Assembly: GCA_021793595.1 (NCBI GenBank) | Contig: JAJYSL010000185.1 | Span: 1-8,450, forward strand | Direction of reading: 5' to 3' | DNA: 8,450 bases | From: Acidobacteriota bacterium | GTDB lineage: Bacteria; Acidobacteriota; Terriglobia; Terriglobales; Acidobacteriaceae | Part shown: one piece after another, positions 1 to 6,617 of the stretch | Position numbering within the stretch: the stretch's first letter is position 1 | Layout: every line of letters starts with the position of its first letter | Notes under the pieces: model-generated | Told to the model about the DNA's origin: nothing | Seen by the model: the letters and a program-made list of their open reading frames with translations, nothing else | Database searches by the model: none | Translations under genes and position numbers: made by a program

Positions 1-97
1 TCGACTTATAATTGACTCGCTTGTTGGACGGCGTCAACGGCGTTATGTAGACGAGAACCTTCTGCTCTCTTGCTTTGCCCGGAACGATAAACCTGGT

Positions 98-111
98 TCT
101 CATCTGTGAGA
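98..111. repeat. Short inverted repeat upstream of the GH3 gene
   Basis: TCTCA and TGAGA form a perfect 5-bp inverted repeat around a 4-nt centre (TCTG), about 70 bp before the GH3 start. The left arm overlaps the end of a second, wider inverted repeat, in which GAGAACC at 53-59 pairs with GGTTCTC at 95-101. Either could be part of an operator or a leader structure, but repeats this short occur by chance and no known operator consensus is matched. Confidence 0.2.
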
Positions 112-166
112 TATGGATTCTTGCTCGCACCATTTGCCGAACCAAACCAGTAGCACGCATCGGCTC

Positions 167-173
167 GGAGAGG
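167..173 (+). promoter_or_regulatory. Ribosome binding site that fixes the GH3 start
   Basis: GGAGAGG lies 8 nt before the ATG at 182-184. It supports this ATG over the upstream in-frame ATG at 113. That earlier start would add 23 residues with no signal-peptide character before a textbook one. Confidence 0.75.
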
Positions 174-181
174 TATATTCC

Positions 182-2401
182 ATGCGTTTGTTCGCGCTAT
201 TACTGCTCGCGGGACTTGGGCTTCCGTCGCTATCCCTGGCACAAGACCACTTCCAATATCCATTTCAAAATCCCAACCTGCCGACAGAACAGCGCATCGA
301 CAATTTGCTCTCCCTGATGACGCTGCAGGAAAAGATCGATGCGCTCGGCACCGATCCGGACGTGCCCCGCCTGGGCGTGCATGGCTCGGGCCAGATCGAA
401 GGCTTGCACGGCGTTGCCCTCGGTGGGCCCGGAGGCTGGGGACGCGTGTTTCCGCCGGGCATCACGCATTGGACCCCGGAAATGCATCCGCTCAACAAGC
501 CCTTGGAAACGACACAATTTCCGCAGGAAGTGGGTCTGGGTGAGACGTGGAACCCGGCGCTGCTGGAGCAGGCGGCCACGGAAGAAGGAATCGAAGCGCG
601 TTACATATTTCAGAGCAGCGGCCGCGGCGGCCTTGTCATCCGCGCTCCTAATTTGAATCTCGAACGCGATCCTCGCTGGGGACGCTCTGAAGAATCGATG
701 GGCGAGGATCCCTACCTGGTCGGAACTATGGGCGTCGCATTCGTCAAGGGTCTTCAAGGAAACGACACCCGCTATTGGCGCACATCGTCGCTGCTGAAGC
801 ATTTTGTGGCTTACAGCAACGAAACCAATCGCAGCGGCTCTTCCTCCAACTTCGATGCGCGGTTGCTGCATGAGTACTACACGGTCGCCTTCCGCATGGC
901 CATTGAACAAGGCGGCGCGAATGCGTACATGACCAGCTATAACGCCGTGAACGGCATCCCCATGACCGCCAATCCAATGCTGAAAAATCTGACCATGAAG
1001 AAATGGGGATTCAACGGCATCATCTGCACGGATGCAGGCGCCCTGACCTTCATGGTGACGGCGCACAAGTATTGCGCCAATATGGACGAAGCCGCGGCAG
1101 CAGCCATTCACGCCGGCATCAACCAGTTTCTGGACAAATATCGACCCGGAGTCGAAGGCGCGTTGCAAAAAAAGCTGATTACAGAAGCGGACCTCGACGA
1201 AAATTTGCGAGGAGTCTACCGTGTGATGATCCGGCTTGGTTTGCTCGATCCGCCCAGCTTGGTTCCCTTTACTTCCATCAATGACAAGAACGGTCCCGCT
1301 CCGTGGCAAAGTGAAGCCACCAAGCAGCTCGCCCTGCATGTCACCGAGGAATCCATTGTCCTGCTAAAAAATTCTCACCACGCGCTTCCGCTGGACATGT
1401 ACAAGCTGCACTCGATTGCTGTCATAGGCCCGCGCGCCAATGCGGTGGACCTGGATTGGTACAGTGGAACTCCTCCTTTTACGATCACGCCGCTGCAGGG
1501 CATCCAGAGTTATGTTGGGCCGTCCATTAAAGTGAACTATTCGGCGGACAATACAAACGGAGCGGCGGTGCAGGCGGCAAAGTCCTCCGACGTGGCAATT
1601 GTTTTTGTTGGCAATCAGCCGACCTGTGGAATGGGCTGGGGTCATTGTCCCGATCCGACGGAGGGCAAAGAAGCGTTCGATCGCAAATCGATCAGCATGA
1701 ATCCCGATCAGGAAAGTTTGATTCAGGCTGTGTACGCGGCGAATCCGCGAACCATCGTGGTCCTGGTGTCCAGTTTTCCATACACGATCAACTGGGCGCA
1801 GGAGCATGCGCCGGCCATTCTCCATATGGCCGCGAACAGCGAAGAAGAAGGCCCCGCGATCGCGAATGCGCTGTTCGGCAAATACAATCCAGGCGGTCGT
1901 CTGGTCGTTACCTGGCCGAAATCCATTGACCAATTGCCGCCGCTGATGGACTACAACATCCGCGATGGCCGGACCTATATGTACTTCAAAGGGGAACCGC
2001 TGTATCCCTTCGGCTATGGTCTTAGTTATACGAAGTTTGGGTACTCCCACCCGCATATCAGTTCCCCAACAATCAAGAATGATGAAGAAGTGACGGTGAG
2101 CGTGGATGTGAAAAACGAAGGTGCGCGTGCTGGCGATGAAGTGGTGCAGATGTATGTCAGCTATCCGGATTCCAAAGTTTCGCGGGCGCGGGAGCAGTTA
2201 GTCGGTTTCCAGCGAATCCATCTGGAGCCCGGCGCGACCCAGACAGTTCGTTTACCGCTAGCGGCCAAGGCTTTGGCCTATTGGGACGACGCGGCGGGAC
2301 ATTTTGTTGTCGAGCCAGGAACCGTCAAGGTTTTGATCGGCAGCTCATCTGCAGATATTCACTTGCAAAAGCAGCTTTTTGTCGCCGAGGCACAACGTTG
2401 A
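182..2401 (+). CDS. Secreted glycoside hydrolase family 3 (beta-glucosidase or beta-xylosidase type)
   Basis: This is a 739-residue exo-acting beta-glycosidase that releases sugars from the non-reducing end of oligosaccharides with retention of configuration. Residues 1-20 form a signal peptide (one Arg, then a Leu-rich core, ending L-S-L-A before Q21), so it should work in the periplasm or outside. The GH3 N-terminal barrel covers about 40-350: R-D-P-R-W-G-R at 162-168, K-H at 206-207, and the nucleophile Asp284 in I-C-T-D-A-G. The second domain is about 390-615, with Glu494 and Glu497 before D-R (500-501) as candidates for the acid/base. A fibronectin III-like domain follows (about 635-733). 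Length and domain order are normal for the family. C482 and C489 could form a disulfide after export. The nucleophile context D-A-G rather than D-W recalls the xylosidase/arabinosidase side of GH3, but beta-glucosidase remains possible. The GH31 gene follows after 28 bp, probably in one operon. Confidence 0.93.
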   Translation: MRLFALLLLAGLGLPSLSLAQDHFQYPFQNPNLPTEQRIDNLLSLMTLQEKIDALGTDPDVPRLGVHGSGQIEGLHGVALGGPGGWGRVFPPGITHWTPEMHPLNKPLETTQFPQEVGLGETWNPALLEQAATEEGIEARYIFQSSGRGGLVIRAPNLNLERDPRWGRSEESMGEDPYLVGTMGVAFVKGLQGNDTRYWRTSSLLKHFVAYSNETNRSGSSSNFDARLLHEYYTVAFRMAIEQGGANAYMTSYNAVNGIPMTANPMLKNLTMKKWGFNGIICTDAGALTFMVTAHKYCANMDEAAAAAIHAGINQFLDKYRPGVEGALQKKLITEADLDENLRGVYRVMIRLGLLDPPSLVPFTSINDKNGPAPWQSEATKQLALHVTEESIVLLKNSHHALPLDMYKLHSIAVIGPRANAVDLDWYSGTPPFTITPLQGIQSYVGPSIKVNYSADNTNGAAVQAAKSSDVAIVFVGNQPTCGMGWGHCPDPTEGKEAFDRKSISMNPDQESLIQAVYAANPRTIVVLVSSFPYTINWAQEHAPAILHMAANSEEEGPAIANALFGKYNPGGRLVVTWPKSIDQLPPLMDYNIRDGRTYMYFKGEPLYPFGYGLSYTKFGYSHPHISSPTIKNDEEVTVSVDVKNEGARAGDEVVQMYVSYPDSKVSRAREQLVGFQRIHLEPGATQTVRLPLAAKALAYWDDAAGHFVVEPGTVKVLIGSSSADIHLQKQLFVAEAQR

Positions 2402-2416
2402 TCGATCGATTCTGTC

Positions 2417-2422
2417 GGAGGA
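2417..2422 (+). promoter_or_regulatory. Ribosome binding site that selects the GTG start of the GH31 gene
   Basis: GGAGGA sits 7 nt before the GTG at 2430-2432, in the short gap after the GH3 stop. It favours GTG over the in-frame ATG at 2379, which lies inside the GH3 coding sequence and would put 17 non-hydrophobic residues before the signal peptide. Confidence 0.8.
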
Positions 2423-2429
2423 AAATACT

Positions 2430-4829
2430 GTGCGTTATCGATTCACTCGCATTTTTGATATCCGTTCCACGCTGCTGGTTCCTTGCCTTCTCTTGTCGTC
2501 TGCGCTGCTGATGGCACAGTCGGGAATTACCGTCACAAAAACTTCAGGTGGAGCGACCGTAAAAACACCGACCGACACGTTGCACTTGACCGTGTGCGGC
2601 GCCACTTCGATCCATGTCGTCGGCGCGCCGAATAGCGAAGACGATGGCAATGTGCTGGCTGGAACCTCCAAACAGCCGTGGATGGTGGATGCCTGCACTC
2701 CGGCAAAGTTCTCCTTGGATATTCCATCGAACACGTCTGCCGCGCGGGATCAGAAGCGATTGTGGAATCCAGTAGTGGCCACCTTGGACACGGGCAGCGT
2801 GCGCGTGCTCATCTCGCTCGATACCGGCAGTCTTGAATTCAAAGACGAGCAAGGCAATCGGCTGCTGCAGGAATTTCAGGATCGGCCTCGCACCTATCGC
2901 CCTGTCACGCGCAACGGAGAGTCACTGTTCAGTGTCGAAGACCGCTTCTATCCAGCGGTACGAGAGGCGCTGTACGGATTGGGGCAGCATCAGAATGGTG
3001 TGTTCAACTATCGCGGCACCGTCGTTGAGTTGGCACAGGCCAATACGGATGTCGATATTCCGCTGCTGGTTTCAACCAATGGATACGGAATTTTCTGGAA
3101 CTCGGCAGCCATTTCTTATTACGACAATCGCTTCCCGTCGGAAATGCGTTTCAGATCCAACGCTTCTCGCGCGATCGATTATTACTTTCTCTATGGCCCC
3201 AATATCGACCAGATCGTCCACCAATATCGCACTATGACCGGCCACGCGCCGCTGTTCCCGGAATGGGTCTACGGTTTCTTCCAGTCGAAAGACCGTTATC
3301 AAAGCTCCGATGAACTGTTGAAGATCACGAATGAATATCGCAGCCGGCATGTCCCTCTGGATGCAATTGTGCAGGACTGGTTCTGGTGGGTGAAGCAGGG
3401 CGATCCGGAATTCCGCCCCGACGCATATCCAAATGTTCCTGACATGCTGCAGAAGCTGCATGACGAGCACGTCCACGCAATGTTGAGCGTCTGGGCCGTT
3501 TTCAATCCTCAGTCGAGAAACTTTCAGGAGATGAAGCAGCGCGGACTGATTATTCCGGGGACAACTGACTATGATGCGACGAATCCTGCGGCGGGAACAT
3601 TCTATTGGAACCACCTGATCGGCAAGTTATTTGCGCAGGGTTGGGATGCCTTCTGGCTCGATAGTTCTGAACCGGAAATCGCCTACCCTCACGGTGGGGA
3701 AAGCGACGCCTCACTCGAAGACAGAAAACTCTTCATCGGCAATGGAGCTCTCTACACAAATATCTTTCCGCTGATGCACACCGGCAACGTGTACCAGCAT
3801 TGGCGCGAAACTACCGACAAAAAACGCGTATTTATCCTGACGCGTTCCGGGTTCGCAGGGCAACAGCGAAATGCAGCCACCACGTGGTCAGGAGATGTGT
3901 TCAGCACCTTCTGGGCGTTCTCTCGCCAGGTACCCGCAGGCTTGAACTTCGCGCTCTCTGGCATGCCTTACTGGACGACGGATATCGCGGGTTATGGCCC
4001 GCCGCTGGCGCGCGACACGCACGATCCCGCCTACCAGGAACTGTATGCGCGTTGGTTTGAGTATGGCGTCTTCTGTCCGATCTTTCGAACCCATGGCCAC
4101 CGCGCGAACAACGAGAACGAACTGTTCTCCTACGGTCCGGTCACGCCTACTCTCATCCGATACGACAAGCTGCGTTATCGCTTGCTACCTTACATTTACT
4201 CGCTGGCGTGGCAGGTGACGGATCACGACTCCACCATCATGCGTCCGCTTGTGATGGACTGGCGTACCGACCGGAAAACGTGGAATATCGGCGACGAGTA
4301 CATGTTTGGGCCGGATCTGCTCGTCAGCCCAGTCACACAAGAGGGAGCGACCAGCCGTTCGCTCTACCTGCCGGAGTCTCCCGCCTGGTATGACTTCTGG
4401 ACGGGAGAAAAAACGAATGGAGGACGGCAGATTGAAGCCAGCGCTCCACTCGACCGCATCCCGGTCTACGTGCGAGCAGGATCGATTCTTCCCATGGGTC
4501 CCGAGGTTGAATGGGCTACCGAGAAGCGGACCGCTCCGATCGAGCTGCGGGTCTATCGCGGGGCCGATGGCAGCTTCCAGTTATATGAGGACGCAGGAAA
4601 CACCTATGCCTACGAAAAGGGGGAGCACACAGTCATCCCCATCCACTGGAATGAAGAGACGAACACGCTGACGATTGGCGTGCGTGAAGGTTCCTATCCA
4701 CAGATGGTGCAGCAGCGGACGTTTGATGTCGTATTCGTGGGTGCGAATCACGGTTCCGGGATGGAGGAGACAGCGACCCCGGACAAACGGGTTCAATATA
4801 ATGGCAGCGAGTTGACCGTGACACCGTAG
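2430..4829 (+). CDS. Secreted glycoside hydrolase family 31 (alpha-xylosidase or alpha-glucosidase type)
   Basis: This 799-residue retaining alpha-glycosidase starts at GTG, with a strong ribosome binding site. Residues 1-30 form a signal peptide (basic start, hydrophobic core about 14-28, end M-A-Q), so it is exported. An N-terminal beta-sandwich (about 35-265) leads into the catalytic barrel (about 270-600). The nucleophile is predicted as Asp411 in W-L-D-S-S-E-P-E and the acid/base as Asp489 in W-S-G-D. Other family marks are D-W-F-W-W at 316-320 and R-T-H-G-H at 553-557. C-terminal beta domains follow, including a DUF5110-like part (about 700-775). The motif W-[LM]-D-x-[ST]-E-P-[DE] resembles bacterial alpha-xylosidases acting on xyloglucan oligosaccharides more than the D-M-N-E type of alpha-glucosidases. 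No PA14 insert, as in Cellvibrio Xyl31A, is seen in the N-terminal domain. Pairing with a GH3 enzyme fits stepwise oligosaccharide trimming. The exact substrate is an inference. Confidence 0.93.
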   Translation: MRYRFTRIFDIRSTLLVPCLLLSSALLMAQSGITVTKTSGGATVKTPTDTLHLTVCGATSIHVVGAPNSEDDGNVLAGTSKQPWMVDACTPAKFSLDIPSNTSAARDQKRLWNPVVATLDTGSVRVLISLDTGSLEFKDEQGNRLLQEFQDRPRTYRPVTRNGESLFSVEDRFYPAVREALYGLGQHQNGVFNYRGTVVELAQANTDVDIPLLVSTNGYGIFWNSAAISYYDNRFPSEMRFRSNASRAIDYYFLYGPNIDQIVHQYRTMTGHAPLFPEWVYGFFQSKDRYQSSDELLKITNEYRSRHVPLDAIVQDWFWWVKQGDPEFRPDAYPNVPDMLQKLHDEHVHAMLSVWAVFNPQSRNFQEMKQRGLIIPGTTDYDATNPAAGTFYWNHLIGKLFAQGWDAFWLDSSEPEIAYPHGGESDASLEDRKLFIGNGALYTNIFPLMHTGNVYQHWRETTDKKRVFILTRSGFAGQQRNAATTWSGDVFSTFWAFSRQVPAGLNFALSGMPYWTTDIAGYGPPLARDTHDPAYQELYARWFEYGVFCPIFRTHGHRANNENELFSYGPVTPTLIRYDKLRYRLLPYIYSLAWQVTDHDSTIMRPLVMDWRTDRKTWNIGDEYMFGPDLLVSPVTQEGATSRSLYLPESPAWYDFWTGEKTNGGRQIEASAPLDRIPVYVRAGSILPMGPEVEWATEKRTAPIELRVYRGADGSFQLYEDAGNTYAYEKGEHTVIPIHWNEETNTLTIGVREGSYPQMVQQRTFDVVFVGANHGSGMEETATPDKRVQYNGSELTVTP

Positions 4830-4874
4830 GAAGTGATCGCAGGGGCTAAACATGGCGGTGACAAAGCGCTGTTC

Positions 4875-6563
4875 TTATTTCGCGGGCGAAGTAAAAGGGG
4901 TTGTCTTTACAATTCCCTTCCCTTCGATGATGGTGTAGATAGCATCGGCCGGGACGTTGTTCAGTACATCCTTTCGCCCGCTGGGCCATTCGATTTCCAC
5001 TTTCGTCATCACGGCATCTTGACCCAGGCCAAAATGCAGGCGCGTATCGTTCGACGAAAGATAGCTGCCCCCGCCGTGGACTTCATCAATCTGCGTCATC
5101 TTCGGAGTCACAACGGTCATGCGTGCTCCAATGGCCGCACGATTGCTTTTCGTCCCTACCAATTGAAATAAGGCCTTGTGATTGGAGTTTTTACTTTCGT
5201 TCAAGAAAACGGACGGTGGTGCACCGACGTTGTAGACAACGACATCGACATTGCCATCATTATTGATATCGCCAAATGCCGTTCCACGTCTTGATTGCAA
5301 CGGGCCATCATTTAAGCCCGCGATATCCGCGATTTCGTTGAAGGATTTGCCATCGATGTTGCGATAGAGCTGGATCGGCTCGCGATATTTCAACTCATCC
5401 GGCAGCGTATCGACCAACGGACTCACGTTCCCCGTCGCCACAAAAATATCCGGCCATCCATCATTATCAAAGTCCGCAAACCCGCTGCCCCAGCGTACGG
5501 GCGAATACTTGAGCTGATGAATATTGGCATCCCAGGTAGTATCGACGAACCCTTCCGCGCCCTGGTTGTGGTAGAGCGACATCGGCTGATATCCATACCG
5601 GGTCACGACCAGGTCGAATTTTCCGTCGCGATCATAGTCGCCGAAGTCTCCCGCCATGTTGCCCATCGGATGCCCATCCTGACTCAAGGCAACTCCCAGC
5701 AGCATGGCATCGTCTTCAAACTTTCCGTTGTGAAGGTTGTGGTAGAGAAAATTCGGCCCTTGGTCATTGGCGACAAATAAATCGGGCCAGCCATCACCGT
5801 CGTAATCTCCCCAGGAAACGCCCATACCGAGGCGCTTGTCCGGGTTGCTGACGCCCGCCTTTACGCCCACCTCTTCAAATGTGCCGTCACCCTTGTTGCG
5901 AAATAGCAGATCGGATTCACCTTCGCTGACGGGAACCTCGATCGGGAGCCCTCGATACGACAAAGCCTTCGATCCCGGCTGAGGAAGATGGTGAATGTCG
6001 GTGTTGACGTATCGCGATACAAAAAGATCCAGGTTGCCATCGCGATCATAGTCTCCCCAGGCCGCGCCGACGCTAAAGCCGCCGCCAGCGATTCCCGCTT
6101 TCTGGGTTACGTCTTTGAACTTGCAGTCGCCAATGTTTTGATAGAGGACGTTATGGCCATAGCCAGCGACGTAAATATCCGGTAGACCGTCGTTGTTGAA
6201 ATCTCCAATGGCCAAGCCCATCCCCCAGCCTTTGGTAGTCAGCCCAGCGGCCTGCGTGACATCGGTAAAGTGCAAGCCAGCGTCCTGATGATAGAGCGTG
6301 ATCATCGGGTCGCCACCATGCAAGAAATGGTCGATCGATGAACCATTCACGGTAACGATATCGAGCTTACCGTCGCCATCGCAATCGAACAGCCCGATGC
6401 CGCCCCCCATCGTCTCCAATAGATATCGCATTTCCGGAGACGTATACGGAACCTTCGTGATACCGACTTCAGACGCCATATTGTGAAAGCGTATGGGAGA
6501 TGGCGTCGACGGCGCCGTTGCAGGTGGCAGAAATAGCGCCAGTAGAAGTAGTAGCGAATGCAT
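4875..6563 (-). CDS. Exported FG-GAP/VCBS repeat protein with ASPIC/UnbV domain (CRTAC1 family)
   Basis: The 562-residue protein begins with a hydrophobic leader (residues 4-15, mostly Leu), so it is probably exported; the leader lacks the usual basic residue after Met. Seven calcium-binding D-x-[DN]-x-D-G-x-x-D motifs start at residues 60, 121, 171, 253, 309, 364 and 432, the pattern of an integrin-alpha-like beta-propeller. An ASPIC/UnbV domain follows (about 475-545, with E-W-P-S-G-R at 525-530). Family members are secreted or surface proteins; their function is not settled, but calcium-dependent adhesion or ligand binding is usually proposed. It lies 54 bp behind the TPR gene on the same strand and in the same frame, with no intervening terminator, so the two are likely cotranscribed. 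No Shine-Dalgarno is visible before the ATG, and no ATG, GTG, TTG or CTG occurs in frame between the TPR stop and this ATG. Translation may depend on coupling. Confidence 0.9.
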   Translation of the reverse strand: MHSLLLLLALFLPPATAPSTPSPIRFHNMASEVGITKVPYTSPEMRYLLETMGGGIGLFDCDGDGKLDIVTVNGSSIDHFLHGGDPMITLYHQDAGLHFTDVTQAAGLTTKGWGMGLAIGDFNNDGLPDIYVAGYGHNVLYQNIGDCKFKDVTQKAGIAGGGFSVGAAWGDYDRDGNLDLFVSRYVNTDIHHLPQPGSKALSYRGLPIEVPVSEGESDLLFRNKGDGTFEEVGVKAGVSNPDKRLGMGVSWGDYDGDGWPDLFVANDQGPNFLYHNLHNGKFEDDAMLLGVALSQDGHPMGNMAGDFGDYDRDGKFDLVVTRYGYQPMSLYHNQGAEGFVDTTWDANIHQLKYSPVRWGSGFADFDNDGWPDIFVATGNVSPLVDTLPDELKYREPIQLYRNIDGKSFNEIADIAGLNDGPLQSRRGTAFGDINNDGNVDVVVYNVGAPPSVFLNESKNSNHKALFQLVGTKSNRAAIGARMTVVTPKMTQIDEVHGGGSYLSSNDTRLHFGLGQDAVMTKVEIEWPSGRKDVLNNVPADAIYTIIEGKGIVKTTPFTSPAK

Positions 6564-6617
6564 AGGTGAATGGGCATCGACGGCATCGGCGCGAGAAACA
6601 CTTACCCGCCAAGCAAT

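Larger units (their letters stand above)
1..181. other. Upstream region of the glycoside hydrolase pair, no confident gene
   Basis: No recognisable gene is seen here. One plus-strand frame is open from the window edge (from base 2) to a TGA at 107-109, giving 35 residues that match no family I recognise. It could be the tail of an upstream gene, but nothing supports that beyond the lack of stops. I looked for a sigma-70 promoter and found no convincing -35/-10 pair; a TTGACT at 12-17 has no matching -10 at 16-18 bp. The stretch holds two small inverted repeats (listed separately) and ends in the ribosome binding site for the GH3 gene. It most likely carries the promoter and any operator for the GH3-GH31 pair. 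Confidence 0.5.

Noticed and set aside
113..181. Earlier ATG for the GH3 gene at 113
   Set aside because: It would place 23 polar residues before a complete signal peptide; the ATG at 182 has a good ribosome binding site and starts directly with the leader.
6..263. Minus-strand open frame of 85 codons at the left edge
   Set aside because: It overlaps the GH3 signal peptide and ribosome binding site in antisense, and its translation has no recognisable features.
230..1339. Long minus-strand open frame (369 codons) opposite the GH3 gene
   Set aside because: It lies wholly antisense to a well-supported GH3 coding sequence, resembles no family, and is typical of the mirror frames produced by GC-biased codons.
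1364..2056. Minus-strand open frame (230 codons) opposite the second half of the GH3 gene
   Set aside because: It is antisense to the conserved GH3 C-terminal domain, with no recognisable motif and no plausible start context.
2401..2410. Palindrome ATCGATCGAT just after the GH3 stop
   Set aside because: It is only a 10-bp simple GATC repeat without loop or T-run, so neither a terminator nor a convincing operator.
2379..2429. Earlier ATG for the GH31 gene at 2379, overlapping the GH3 gene
   Set aside because: The GTG at 2430 has GGAGGA at ideal spacing and begins a clean signal peptide; the upstream part only reads through the GH3 end in another frame.
4833..5171. Plus-strand open frame of 112 codons after the GH31 gene
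   Set aside because: It is antisense to the conserved ASPIC/UnbV domain of the FG-GAP protein and has no family features.
5180..6390. Recurring similar DNA segments suggesting a tandem repeat
   Set aside because: They are the coding sequence of the repeated calcium motifs of the FG-GAP protein, not a separate repeat element.
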